DNA of 21,887 bases from JAJPHF01 sp035293805 (GTDB lineage Bacteria > Chloroflexota > UBA6077 > JAJPHF01): contig DATGMD010000033.1 in the NCBI GenBank assembly GCA_035293805.1, positions 1 through 21,887 on the forward strand, given 5' to 3'. A program made the position numbers and the translations under genes. This document shows positions 1 through 9,084 of this stretch, piece after piece; within the stretch, counting starts at the first letter, position 1; the number at the start of each line of letters is the position of its first letter. Under the pieces are notes generated by a model, which ran no database searches, was not told the origin of the DNA, and saw only the letters and a program-made list of their open reading frames with translations.

Positions 1-789
1 ACGGTAGAAGCGCTCGGCGGCCTCCAGGTCCTGCACGAACAGGCTAACCGGGCCGATCTTGGTGATCTTGAACGGCCGCGGCAGCAGCACCCCGTCCACG
101 TCGTAGGTGGCCGGCAACTTCTCGACGTAGCGGTAGCCCGAGTGGAGGTCGATGCCCCGCGCGATGGCCTGCTGGACCTCGTCCAGCTCCGAGGGCTGCG
201 GCAGCGTGGGCGCCTGGTCGAAGCGGCGGTCGTACATCACGCGCGGCTTGCTGTAACCGTCCCAGCCGATCTGCTCGATGCCGTAGTACAGCTCAACCGT
301 GTTGCCGTCGGGATCGAGCGGGTAGACGTGCCAGTTCGAGCCGGGCATGTCGCGTCCGGTGCGCGTGATCCGCACGTCGTGCTCGGCGAACCATTGGGTC
401 GCGCGGCTGACCTCGCCCAGGCTGCCGACCTGCCAGGTGATCTGGTTCGTCGTCACCCCGGGCCGCGGCGGGTGACCGCCGCGCAGCACCGCCAGCTTCT
501 CCATTACCGGCCGCGGGAAGAGCACGAACGCGTGGTGATCGCCGCCGTAGCGGGTGAAGTAGCCGCGCGTATCGCCGAGGCCGGCCAGCGCGGCAGGGTC
601 CGGCACGACTTTGCCGAAGTCGAGGATGTCGGAGATGCGGAACCCCAGCAGGTCGGTGTAGAAGCGCAGCGACTCATCGATCCTGTCGGAGTTGAACCCG
701 AAGTGGCCGAGGCGCCGGATCTTGAACGGCTGGTTGAGCAAGATACCGCCCACGTTAAACTGGGTCGTGGTCGCCGGTGTCGTCGCCAT
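1..789 (-). CDS. VOC-family (extradiol dioxygenase-like) protein, C-terminus cut by window edge
   Basis: The frame is open from an ATG at 789 to the window edge, giving 263 codons of a longer protein. It reads as two vicinal-oxygen-chelate (glyoxalase / extradiol dioxygenase fold) parts. The first covers about residues 24-170 and includes LGHFGF (His29), GDHHAFVLF (His85/His86), NQITWQV (Gln116) and DGNTVELYYG (Glu166). The second begins near residue 242 with KIGPVSLFVQDLEAAERFYR and is truncated. In ring-cleaving extradiol dioxygenases the metal is held by His, His and Glu, and the DHH motif carries the catalytic His. Here the middle ligand position appears to be Gln116. The gene is transcribed away from the aldo/keto reductase at 1002; the 212-bp gap holds a TGCTACACT element for this strand. 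The family call is secure. The substrate (a catechol-like aromatic) is inferred. Confidence 0.82.
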   Translation of the reverse strand, partial: MATTPATTTQFNVGGILLNQPFKIRRLGHFGFNSDRIDESLRFYTDLLGFRISDILDFGKVVPDPAALAGLGDTRGYFTRYGGDHHAFVLFPRPVMEKLAVLRGGHPPRPGVTTNQITWQVGSLGEVSRATQWFAEHDVRITRTGRDMPGSNWHVYPLDPDGNTVELYYGIEQIGWDGYSKPRVMYDRRFDQAPTLPQPSELDEVQQAIARGIDLHSGYRYVEKLPATYDVDGVLLPRPFKITKIGPVSLFVQDLEAAERFYR

Positions 790-865
790 CGCCTCACTCC
801 TTGCCGCCCCCGCGGCGCTGCCCTACGAACCCCCTGGCTGGGGATAGCCCCTATCGTAGCACCGA

Positions 866-874
866 AGTGTAGCA
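866..874 (-). promoter_or_regulatory. Extended -10 promoter element for the VOC gene
   Basis: On the minus strand the sequence reads TGCTACACT, an extended -10 (TG-N-TACACT). A weak TTGCAG lies 15 bp upstream. The same nine bases occur in front of the FIST gene at 4483-4491. Confidence 0.42.
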
Positions 875-955
875 TACGCACTGCTCCTGCAATATGTAGT
901 GTGGCCGAGACTAGACCCGTCAGCCGCGACGGCCTAGTGCCGCCGCTCCTATCGG

Positions 956-964
956 TGCTAGAGT
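956..964 (+). promoter_or_regulatory. Extended -10 promoter element for the aldo/keto reductase
   Basis: TGCTAGAGT is an extended -10 with no clear -35. Transcription would begin near 971. This excludes the upstream in-frame GTG at 963, which lies inside the element, and favours the GTG at 1002. Confidence 0.42.
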
Positions 965-1001
965 GGCTCACGACCCGGTGAGGACGACAAGGGAGGGCGC
1001 C

Positions 1002-1985
1002 GTGGAGTACCGCACGCTCGGACGCACGGGGCTAGAGGTGTCGGCGATTGGCTTCGGCTGTGGCAACACCGGCGGGCTGATGGTGCGGGGCGCGCCCGCC
1101 GAGCAGCGGGCCGCCGTCGCCCGCGCGCTGGCGGGCGGCATCACCTACTTCGACACGGCCGCGCAGTACGGCGAGGGGCGCTCGGAGGAGAACCTGGGGC
1201 GCGTGCTGCGCGAGCTGGGCGCCGATGTGTTGGTCGGCACCAAAGTGCGTCTCGTGCCCGAGGAGGTGCCGGATGCGGCCGGCGCGCTGCGGCGCAAGCT
1301 GGAGGAGGGACTGCGCCGCCTGGGCCGCGAGCAGGTAGACGTCTGCACGCTGCACAATCCCACGCTGCTCGACGCCGGACCGCGCGGGCTACCGGTCGAG
1401 GCCGTGCTCGGCGCGGTCGGGGAGGGCATGCAGGCGCTCCGGGCGGCGGGGCTGTGTCGCTTCGTCGGCTTCTCGGCCCTCGGCGATACGCCAGCGCTGC
1501 AGCGGGTGGCCACCGCGGGCATCTTCGATACGTGCCAGTGCTACTACAACGCGCTCAACCCCAGCGCCGGGTACCCGGGCAGCCCCGACGGCGTGGCGCA
1601 GGACTTCGCCGGGCTGCTCGACCGCGCCGCCGCGGCCGGGCTGGGCGTATTCGCCATCCGCATCCTGGCCGGCGGCGCGGCCATCGCCACGCCCGAGCGC
1701 CACCCCACTGCCGGCGCCGGGTCGGCGTTGGCGCAGGGCACGGAGTACGACCGCGACGTGGCCCAGGCCGCGGGGCTCCGCGTCCTGGCCGCCGAGCTGG
1801 GCCTGGAGAGCCCGCTGGAACTCGCCTTGCGCTTCGCGCTGGCCAAAGCCGGCATCTCGTGCCTGCTAATCGGCCCCTCCAGCGTGGCGCACGTCGAGGA
1901 CGCGCTGCGCTGGGAGGCCCGCGGCCCGCTGCCGCCCGACGCCGTGGCGCGCGTCCTCGCGCTCGCGCGCCGTCCTGCCGCCTGA
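1002..1985 (+). CDS. Aldo/keto reductase family oxidoreductase
   Basis: This 327-residue protein belongs to the NAD(P)H-dependent aldo/keto reductase family, which reduces carbonyl compounds on a TIM barrel. It starts MEYRTLGRTGLEVSAIGFG, the usual opening. The catalytic tetrad is visible: Asp51 (YFDTA), Tyr56 (AQYGEG), Lys81 (VGTKV) and His118 (CTLHNP). The C-terminal part contains a cofactor-phosphate-type segment around CLLIGPSS. The GTG at 1002 is chosen because GGGAGG at 991-996 lies 5 bases upstream and a -10-like element sits at 956-964; the frame extends back to 963 but without a ribosome site. It resembles the subgroup related to L-fuco-beta-pyranose/galactose dehydrogenases and other short-loop reductases. 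The substrate cannot be read from the sequence. Confidence 0.88.
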   Translation: MEYRTLGRTGLEVSAIGFGCGNTGGLMVRGAPAEQRAAVARALAGGITYFDTAAQYGEGRSEENLGRVLRELGADVLVGTKVRLVPEEVPDAAGALRRKLEEGLRRLGREQVDVCTLHNPTLLDAGPRGLPVEAVLGAVGEGMQALRAAGLCRFVGFSALGDTPALQRVATAGIFDTCQCYYNALNPSAGYPGSPDGVAQDFAGLLDRAAAAGLGVFAIRILAGGAAIATPERHPTAGAGSALAQGTEYDRDVAQAAGLRVLAAELGLESPLELALRFALAKAGISCLLIGPSSVAHVEDALRWEARGPLPPDAVARVLALARRPAA

Positions 1986-2017
1986 CCCTCGGCAGCGCTT
2001 CACCTACCCGAGCGGCA

Positions 2018-2054
2018 GCGCCCGCGGCCCGGAGCCGGTCCGGGCCGCGGGCGC
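2018..2054. terminator. GC-rich hairpin between convergent genes
   Basis: Two perfect 15-bp arms (2018-2032 and 2040-2054) flank a 7-base loop. It lies between the convergent ends of the aldo/keto reductase and the substrate-binding protein gene. It has no T-tract on either strand, so it is either a non-canonical bidirectional terminator or an mRNA 3'-end stabiliser. Confidence 0.5.
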
Positions 2055-2117
2055 CGGCGGGAGGTCAGGCGCACGGGGTGCCGCCGCGCCTGCTGCGTCA
2101 ACGGCAGGCGATGGCCC

Positions 2118-3218
2118 TCAGGGATAGAGGCTCTTGATGAACCCGCTGTCGTTGAGGCGCTGGATGAGGGTCAGGTCGAAGAAGTCGGCGGGGTTGGCGG
2201 TGGCTGCCTTCGGGTTGTTGCGCGCCAGCTCGTCCACGGCCGCGCGCATGCCCTCGGGCGCGGGGATCATCGTGCGGTCGGTGCGGCTGTCCTGAAAGCG
2301 CAGCGTCTCCTCCAGCAGCTCGCGGTCGTCCGTCTCGGTCCACTTGGCGAGCGCGGCCAGCGCCCGCTCGGGCTGCTGGAACTCCAGCGCCACCGCCTCG
2401 GCCGCCGCGCGCAGCAGCCGCTCGACCACGTCGGGATGCTCGCGCAGGTAGGCGCGGCTGGTCACCAGGCCCACGTCGGCCATCGGCAGGAAGTACTCCT
2501 GGTAGCTCAGCAGCTCGCGCAGGCCCATTTGCCGCGCTCGCACGTTCGTCGGCGGCCCGATGATCGCGCCGTCCGTGCCGCCGGCTTGCAGGGCCGCGAG
2601 CTGCTCCGGCTGGCCGCCGGCCGCCACGAAGTGATAGTCCCGCTCGGGCTCCAGCCCGAAGCGCTCCAGGATCCCACCGGCCCAGATCTCGCTGGCGGAG
2701 CCGCGTCGCGTGACGCTCAGCCGCTTGTCCCGTAGCTGGTCGACCGACTGGATAGCGGGCTGTACGAACAGCGAGAACGCCATCTTGTTCGCCCAGGCCG
2801 CCACCATCACCAGCTCGGCGCCCTCGAGGTCCGGGCCGATCGCGCTCGCCGGCACCGTGGCACCCACCTCGACGTCGCCGCCCAGCAGCGCCTCGGACAC
2901 CTTCGCCGCCCCGGCGACGTAGAGAAGGTCTACGTCGAGCCCGTACTTCTCGAAGATGCCCGCGTCCTGAGCGAGCCACATGGGCAGGATGTTGCTGGCG
3001 ATGGTAACGTAGGCCACGCGCACGCGGGCTGGCACCGGCGCGGACGTGCTGGCGGCGGGCGCCGGGGCGCTGGCCGCCCCCGGCGCGCCGGCGGCGCGAC
3101 CGCTCGCCGTGCCGTCCGGCGCGGGGGTCGCGGCGGGCGCCCCGCAGGCCGCGACTATAAGCGCTACCAGCAGAACGAGGAGTCCGAGGCTCCAGCGGGA
3201 CCGGCCATCGCGGTGCAT
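2118..3218 (-). CDS. Lipoprotein ABC-type substrate-binding protein, NMT1/SsuA/ThiY-like
   Basis: This 366-residue protein is a predicted extracytoplasmic solute receptor. Residues 1-24 form a lipoprotein signal peptide: a basic start, a hydrophobic core and the lipobox VAAC with Cys25. A low-complexity Ala/Pro/Gly linker follows to about residue 55. The mature domain has the NMT1/THI5-like periplasmic binding fold, opening with PMWLAQDAGIFEKYGLDVDL and continuing through GGDVEVGATVP and GGTDGAIIGPP. Relatives bind nitrate, sulfonates, taurine or pyrimidine precursors; the ligand here is not determinable. The ATG at 3218 is preceded by GGAGGGGGA and lies 23 bp after the FIST stop, so the two are probably co-transcribed. 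No ABC permease or ATPase gene is in the window. Confidence 0.85.
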   Translation of the reverse strand: MHRDGRSRWSLGLLVLLVALIVAACGAPAATPAPDGTASGRAAGAPGAASAPAPAASTSAPVPARVRVAYVTIASNILPMWLAQDAGIFEKYGLDVDLLYVAGAAKVSEALLGGDVEVGATVPASAIGPDLEGAELVMVAAWANKMAFSLFVQPAIQSVDQLRDKRLSVTRRGSASEIWAGGILERFGLEPERDYHFVAAGGQPEQLAALQAGGTDGAIIGPPTNVRARQMGLRELLSYQEYFLPMADVGLVTSRAYLREHPDVVERLLRAAAEAVALEFQQPERALAALAKWTETDDRELLEETLRFQDSRTDRTMIPAPEGMRAAVDELARNNPKAATANPADFFDLTLIQRLNDSGFIKSLYP

Positions 3219-3241
3219 GGCTCCCCCTCCGTACAGCGCGG

Positions 3242-4405
<1,164 letters not shown>

Positions 4406-4482
4406 CGCTTCCTCCCCTTCACCCCCTCGCTGCGGGCTGCCAGTCAGCCGCGCCCGGCCCCGCCCAGTCGGCGGGCACCGGT

Positions 4483-4491
4483 AGTGTAGCA
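4483..4491 (-). promoter_or_regulatory. Extended -10 promoter element for the FIST operon
   Basis: The minus strand reads TGCTACACT, identical to the element in front of the VOC gene. Transcription would begin near 4476, giving a leader of about 70 nt before the ATG at 4405. It is 25 bp from the oppositely directed element at 4517-4525, so the two promoters overlap upstream. Confidence 0.42.
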
Positions 4492-4516
4492 AAGGGGCCA
4501 CGGCCGCCGAGCCACG

Positions 4517-4525
4517 TGCTAGAAT
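4517..4525 (+). promoter_or_regulatory. Extended -10 promoter element for the alpha/beta hydrolase
   Basis: TGCTAGAAT is a good extended -10 (TG-N-TAGAAT). It would give a start near 4532 and a leader of about 22 nt. No clear -35 is seen. Confidence 0.45.
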
Positions 4526-4553
4526 CGACCTCGTTCGCCAAGGGAGAACGCCG

Positions 4554-5294
4554 ATGGCTACCTTCGTGCTCGTTCACGGCGCCTGGCACGGCGGCTGGTG
4601 CTGGCGCAAGCTCACGCCGCTCCTGCGCGCCGCCGGCCACGAGGTCTACACGCCCACGCTCACCGGCCTGGGCGAGCGCGCCCACCTGGGCCACGCCGAG
4701 GTGGGTCTGGCAACCCACGTGCAGGACGTGGTGAGCGTGCTGGAGTACGAGGACCTGGCCGAGGTCGTGCTGGTCGGCCACAGCTACGGCGGCATGGTGA
4801 TCGCTGGCGTGGCCCACCAGGCGCCAGCACGCCTCGCCCACCTGGTCTACCTCGACGCCTTCGTGCCGGAGGACGGCCAGTCAATGCTCGACCTCGGCCC
4901 GCCCGAGCGCCGACCGGCCATGACGGCGCGCGTCCGGGCGGAGGGCGAGGGCTGGCGCCTGCCCAGCCTGCAGCCGGTGCCCTGGGAGCAGTTCGTCCGC
5001 GAGGTATACGGCGTGACCGACCCGGCGGAGGTCGCCTGGCTGACCGCCCGGCTCGGCCCGCACCCGTTCAAGACGATGACCGATCCGGTGCGCGCCGCCA
5101 ACCCGGCAGCTACGGCGCTGCCCCGCACCTACATCCGCTGCCTCCAGTACCCGAACCCCGCCTTCGACCGCTTCGCGGCGCAGGCGCAGCAGCCGGGCGC
5201 CGGCTGGCGCTACCATGCGCTGCCCACCAGTCACGACGCGATGGTGACGCTGCCCGGCGCGCTCGCCGAGCTACTGCTGGCGATTCCCGTCTGA
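4554..5294 (+). CDS. Alpha/beta-fold hydrolase (esterase-like, AB_hydrolase_6 type)
   Basis: This 246-residue serine hydrolase starts MATFVLVHGAWHGGWCWRKL, the oxyanion-hole HG motif and first strand typical of plant salicylate/hydroxynitrile-lyase-like and bacterial homologues. The nucleophile elbow is GHSYGG with Ser77. The catalytic His is probably His227 in PTSHDAM near the C-terminus. The acid is probably an Asp near residue 199 (PAFDRF), which is less certain. The cap region around residues 105-175 is Pro- and Trp-rich (PWEQFVREVYGV). The ATG at 4554 follows AAGGGAGA with a suitable gap. It is a single gene, divergent from the FIST operon and convergent with the transporter at 5352. The natural substrate is unknown; a carboxylic ester is likely. 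Confidence 0.87.
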   Translation: MATFVLVHGAWHGGWCWRKLTPLLRAAGHEVYTPTLTGLGERAHLGHAEVGLATHVQDVVSVLEYEDLAEVVLVGHSYGGMVIAGVAHQAPARLAHLVYLDAFVPEDGQSMLDLGPPERRPAMTARVRAEGEGWRLPSLQPVPWEQFVREVYGVTDPAEVAWLTARLGPHPFKTMTDPVRAANPAATALPRTYIRCLQYPNPAFDRFAAQAQQPGAGWRYHALPTSHDAMVTLPGALAELLLAIPV

Positions 5295-5351
5295 CTCCCG
5301 CCATTGCTCGGCGTGGCGGCCCGGAAGCCTGCCGGCGAGCAGTACTGGTGA

Positions 5352-6668
5352 CTACTTCGCCGGGCTGATGCCGATGGGTACCGCCGGGGCCGCGGCGGCC
5401 GGCTCCAGGCCGTGTGCCACCACCGGCTTCAGGACGAACAGCGCGAGCAACGCGGCCGCGAAGTTGAAGATGGCCGCCACGACGAAAATTGCCAGCCAAC
5501 TGCCGGTGACCCCGGTGATGATGCTGCCGATCGGCACGAGCAGCGAGGCTGTACCCTTGGCCGTGTAGAGCAGCCCGTAATTCGTCGTCGCGTACTGCCG
5601 CCCGAACAGGTCGGCCGAGGTGGCGGGGAACAGGCTGTAGATCTCGCCCCACGCGAAGAACGCGAGCCCCGTCAGCAGCACGAACAGCAGCGGCACCTGC
5701 GCGAAGGCGACCAGCGCCAGGATGGCGATGCCCTCGACGCCGAAGGCGAGAAACATGGTGTTCTCGCGGCCGATGTGGTCGGAGACCCAGCCGAAGAACG
5801 GGCGCGTCACGCCATTCAGGATGCGGTCGAGCGACAGCGCGAACGGCAGCGCGGCCATCGTCAGCCCGAGCATTGAGACGGGGATGTCGGCGACCTTATA
5901 GTCCGTGGCGATCACCGCCAGCTGCGCGGTCGCCATGAGGCCGCCCATGGCCACCAGCGTGAACATGGCATACAGGAGCCAGAATACCGGCGTCTTCACC
6001 GCCTGAACGGGGGTGAAGTCCCGCTTCGACTGATGCACGTGGACCGACGGGGCCTGCGCCGCCTCGCCGGGCCGCGGCACGCGCAAGAAGCAGGCGGCCA
6101 GCAGGACGACGAGCCCCTGGCCCAGACCGAACCACAGGAACGCCGACTGATAGCCGCTCGCCTTGATCATGTTCGCGATGGGCACGACGGTGAGCGCCGA
6201 GCCGGCACCGAAGCCCGCCGCCGTCAGGCCCGCGGCCAGCCCGCGCCGGTCCTGGAACCACTTCAGCGCGTTGCCTACCGTCGTGCCGTAGACGATGCCA
6301 GCGCCGATCCCGCCGATGGCGCCACCAACGTAGAGCAAGGCCAGGGAATTGGCCATCGCGTTGATGCTCCAAGCCACGGCGACCAGCACGCCGCCTACGG
6401 CCACGATGAGGCGCGGCCCGAAGCGATCCACGAGATAAGCCTCGACGGGCACGAGCCACGTCTCGGCCAGGACGAAGATAGTGAAGGCTACCTGGATCGC
6501 CGCTTTGCCCCAGTGGTGCGCGTCGTCGATCGGGTTGACGAACAGCGTCCAGCCGTACTGGAGGTTGGCGACGGCTACCATGCCGACGATGCCCGCCACG
6601 AGCTGGATCCAGCGTGTGGCGGCACCCGCCGTGGAGACTTGCGCCGAAGGCCGAGACGACGTTGCCAT
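5352..6668 (-). CDS. oxlT: OxlT-like oxalate/formate antiporter family MFS transporter
   Basis: This 438-residue, 12-helix major facilitator is of the oxalate:formate antiporter (OFA) family. Typical features are YGTTVGNALKWFQDRRGLAAG in the first half and AFFAWGEIYSLFPATSADLFG followed by LLYTAKGTASLLVP in the second. In Oxalobacter OxlT the oxalate carboxylates are bound by Arg272 (TM8) and Lys355 (TM11). Here Arg289 (GVTRPFFGW) and Lys371 (YTAKGT) are in matching contexts with almost the same spacing (82 against 83). The start at 6668 has GGGGAGG four bases upstream; the frame extends 12 codons further without a site. OFA proteins also include carriers for other carboxylates. Oxalate is favoured by the residues and by the oxalate oxidoreductase-like operon 5 kb away. 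Confidence 0.84.
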   Translation of the reverse strand: MATSSRPSAQVSTAGAATRWIQLVAGIVGMVAVANLQYGWTLFVNPIDDAHHWGKAAIQVAFTIFVLAETWLVPVEAYLVDRFGPRLIVAVGGVLVAVAWSINAMANSLALLYVGGAIGGIGAGIVYGTTVGNALKWFQDRRGLAAGLTAAGFGAGSALTVVPIANMIKASGYQSAFLWFGLGQGLVVLLAACFLRVPRPGEAAQAPSVHVHQSKRDFTPVQAVKTPVFWLLYAMFTLVAMGGLMATAQLAVIATDYKVADIPVSMLGLTMAALPFALSLDRILNGVTRPFFGWVSDHIGRENTMFLAFGVEGIAILALVAFAQVPLLFVLLTGLAFFAWGEIYSLFPATSADLFGRQYATTNYGLLYTAKGTASLLVPIGSIITGVTGSWLAIFVVAAIFNFAAALLALFVLKPVVAHGLEPAAAAPAVPIGISPAK

Positions 6669-7247
6669 AACGCCTCCCCACTCCGCGGCATGCGCCGCGG
6701 GCACTAGTCACCCTCGGGGCGTTTCCAGCCGAAACGTCCCGTCGTGCGTTAACACGCGTGTCCGCCGCCGAGTCGCTGCGAGCGCGTGAGCCATCACCCC
6801 GCGTCCGCCCGCCGCGGGTACCTGGCCCCCTGCAGAGTTCGGGCCACGCCGCTCGCGCTCGCGCTGACCGCGCCGAGCACAATCCTGCGAGCAATCCTGC
6901 GCGGTGGGAGCAGCGGCTCTACCACGGTTTTCCTCGCAATTGAGCCACTGCACAGCGCCCACATCGTAGGGCCGGAGCTCGTCCCCTACCGCCCGGGGCC
7001 GGGGTGGCTCAAGCGCCACGACAACCGCTCCAGGCGGGGCCAGGGCTCCTTTGCCGCCGGCTGGCGCTAGCATGCGCCTCTCGTGCCGGGTTGTCAAGAG
7101 GGCGAGCCGTCTCCAAGTCCGACGGGCCGTGGCCGAGGCCTCCGCTACTCACTCACGTCACTCACGCCGGCGGCGCGCGAGACTTGCGCCTTGCGTCGCA
7201 TCCGAGCAGACTACACGGCGAGCGTACGCAACGGGGAGCGGGCGGGG
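6669..7247. other. 579-bp intergenic region between divergent genes, with small hairpins
   Basis: No convincing gene is seen. It holds a hairpin with arms CCGCGGC/GCCGCGG around ATGC (6683-6700), directly upstream of the transporter ribosome site, and a second imperfect stem (6716-6725 with 6731-6740, GGGGCGTTTC against GAAACGTCCC). A 12-bp tandem direct repeat CAATCCTGCG(A/C)G lies at 6880-6903. No strong promoter was found for either flanking gene. A weak TTGCGT/TACACG pair at about 7191-7217 could serve the gene at 7248. Confidence 0.45.
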
Positions 7248-8888
7248 ATGGAGCGAAGCGCACGGCCGGGCGCCAAGGCAGCCGAGAGCGGCGGCCCCCA
7301 CCCAGGCGGAAACGGGCTACGCCCGCCGGCGCTGACGCTGGGGGGCGAGCGCCGCTCGGCGCCTAGTCTCGATCGGCTCTGGCTCGTCGTCGTCATGTGC
7401 ACGGCGTTCGCCGTGGTCAACGCCTTTCCTGTCGATCAGACCGATTATTGGTGGACCGTCAAGCTGGGGACGGAGCTGCAACAAACCCGGCAGTTGCCGA
7501 CGAGCAACCCCCTCGCCTTTACGCCGACCCGCCAGCCCTACGTCGAGCAGCAGTGGCTCGCTCAGCTGATCTTGAGCGCGCTGCACGACCGGTGGGGGCT
7601 GGCGGGCGGATTCATCCTGCGCGGCGCCCTGTTCGCCCTCGTCGTGGGCCTGCTCTACTACCTGTGCCGCCGGGCGGGCGCGATCAGCCCGGTCGCGGGG
7701 ACTGTCTGCGCGGGCGCTATCGTCCTGACGTTTCCCGGCGCGGCCGTCCGCCCGCAGTTGCTCGCCCTGCCGCTGTTCATGGTCTTCCTGGCTGGCACGA
7801 CGGTGTGGCGGGGGCAGCGCTGGACGCTCGTCGCGCTGCCGCTGGCGATGGTCGTCTGGGTAAACGTCCATGGCTCGTTTCCGCTGGGCCTCGCGCTGCT
7901 GGGCAGCGCGCTCGTCGGCCGTGCCTGGGAGCTGCAGGCTACCCCGGCCCGGGTGCTGGCGGACACGATCAGTCGGCGGCTGATCGTGCTGGTTGGGCTG
8001 TGCGCGGCCGCCGTCCTGGTGAACCCCTACGGCCCGGGCGTCGTCCCGTGGCTCGGGGACTTTCTGACCGTGCACGCGGGCGGCCAGGAGGGCGCGGCCA
8101 AGGCTGCCGAGTGGCTGCCGACCAGCCTGGACGAACGCGCGGGGCAGTACTTCTTCGCGGGCGTGCTGCTCCTGGTGGTCGTGCTGATACGCACTGGCCC
8201 GCCCCCGCCGGCGGATGGTGTGCGCCTGCTGTTGTTCGGCGTGCTCGCGCTCACCACGATCCGGAGCACCACCTGGTGGGGGCTCGTCGCGGCCCCGCCG
8301 CTCGCCTGGGGCTGCGCGCGGTGGCTGCTGCTTGCCTACCCGCGGGCGGTGGCCGCGCGCGAGCAGCCCGCCGGCCCGCCGGATCCTCGCGTCCGCCGCC
8401 TGTTGCATCCGACGCTCGTCGTGGGCTGCCTGCTGGCCGCCGCGCTGAGCCTGCCCGCGGTGCGCGGCATGGTGCTGGGGGAGGGAGCGTCGCTGGCCGA
8501 TCCCGCGCAGCCCCGCGCGGCGGCGGAGTACCTGGCGACTCTGCCGGGCGGCCGACGGCTGTTCAACGATCTCGATTGGGGCGGCTACCTGGCATGGCGG
8601 CTCGCGCCAACCGCTCTCATCTTCGTGGACGAGCGCTACAGCGTATATCCGTCCGCCGTGTTTCGCGACTACGCGCGGGTTAGCGAGGCCCGTCCGGGCT
8701 GGGAAGCGGTGCTGCGAGACTACGCGGTCGACGCGCTCCTCGTCAGCCGCCAGCGCCAGCCCGATCTTGTCGAAGCTCTAGCCCGCGACAGCGCCTGGCA
8801 GAGCGTCTACTGCGACGCGGACGCCATCGTCTACGCCCGACGCGAGCGGGCCGCTGGCCCAGTGGCCGGGTGCGCGTCCGGCCATTGA
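7248..8888 (+). CDS. Multi-pass membrane protein, GT-C glycosyltransferase-like
   Basis: This predicted integral membrane protein of 546 residues has about 10-12 hydrophobic helices. After a cytoplasmic-type tail and the first helix (WLVVVMCTAFAVVNAF) comes DQTDYWWTVKLG near residue 65, then PTSNPLAFTPTRQPYVEQQW. This is the acidic first-loop layout of GT-C enzymes that use lipid-linked sugars. The C-terminal soluble part has LFNDLDWGGYLAWRLAP and IFVDERYSVYP, a signature recurrent in uncharacterised bacterial membrane proteins of this type. The frame is open back to 7083, but the ATG at 7248, with GGGGAG upstream, is preferred because the earlier residues are low in complexity. The substrate and product are unknown. 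It faces the GT87 gene tail to tail across a palindromic repeat. Confidence 0.75.
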   Translation: MERSARPGAKAAESGGPHPGGNGLRPPALTLGGERRSAPSLDRLWLVVVMCTAFAVVNAFPVDQTDYWWTVKLGTELQQTRQLPTSNPLAFTPTRQPYVEQQWLAQLILSALHDRWGLAGGFILRGALFALVVGLLYYLCRRAGAISPVAGTVCAGAIVLTFPGAAVRPQLLALPLFMVFLAGTTVWRGQRWTLVALPLAMVVWVNVHGSFPLGLALLGSALVGRAWELQATPARVLADTISRRLIVLVGLCAAAVLVNPYGPGVVPWLGDFLTVHAGGQEGAAKAAEWLPTSLDERAGQYFFAGVLLLVVVLIRTGPPPPADGVRLLLFGVLALTTIRSTTWWGLVAAPPLAWGCARWLLLAYPRAVAAREQPAGPPDPRVRRLLHPTLVVGCLLAAALSLPAVRGMVLGEGASLADPAQPRAAAEYLATLPGGRRLFNDLDWGGYLAWRLAPTALIFVDERYSVYPSAVFRDYARVSEARPGWEAVLRDYAVDALLVSRQRQPDLVEALARDSAWQSVYCDADAIVYARRERAAGPVAGCASGH

Positions 8889-8966
8889 CGAGCGGGGGCG
8901 CCCTCGGAGCACGGGCCACGGCAGCGACGTTCCCGCGAGCTGCGGCAAGGCCGTGGAGAGACGCTC

Positions 8967-9084
8967 CTAGAGCGGCCTTGCGCACAAGGTGAGCGGCCAG
9001 CGTCCGGTAGGGGCGGCTCTCCTGGCCGCCACCCGGCCAGCCGATCGCTCAGTCTGGCCGCAAGCCGCTGTAGGCGCGGGCTAG
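8967..9084. repeat. Composite palindromic repeat, copy A
   Basis: This 118-bp element is bounded by CTAG on both sides. It contains an outer inverted pair (TGAGCGGCCAGCG at 8990-9002 against AGCCGATCGCTCA at 9039-9051) and an inner palindrome beginning GTAGGGGCGGCTCTC at 9007. It closely resembles the element at 19932-20107. Its right-hand CTAG supplies the stop codon of the GT87 gene. It fills almost the whole 8889-9080 gap; nothing else is seen there. Confidence 0.75.

Noticed and set aside
142..981. Plus-strand open frame of 279 codons over the VOC gene
   Set aside because: It is the antisense of the VOC frame, which carries the real motifs.
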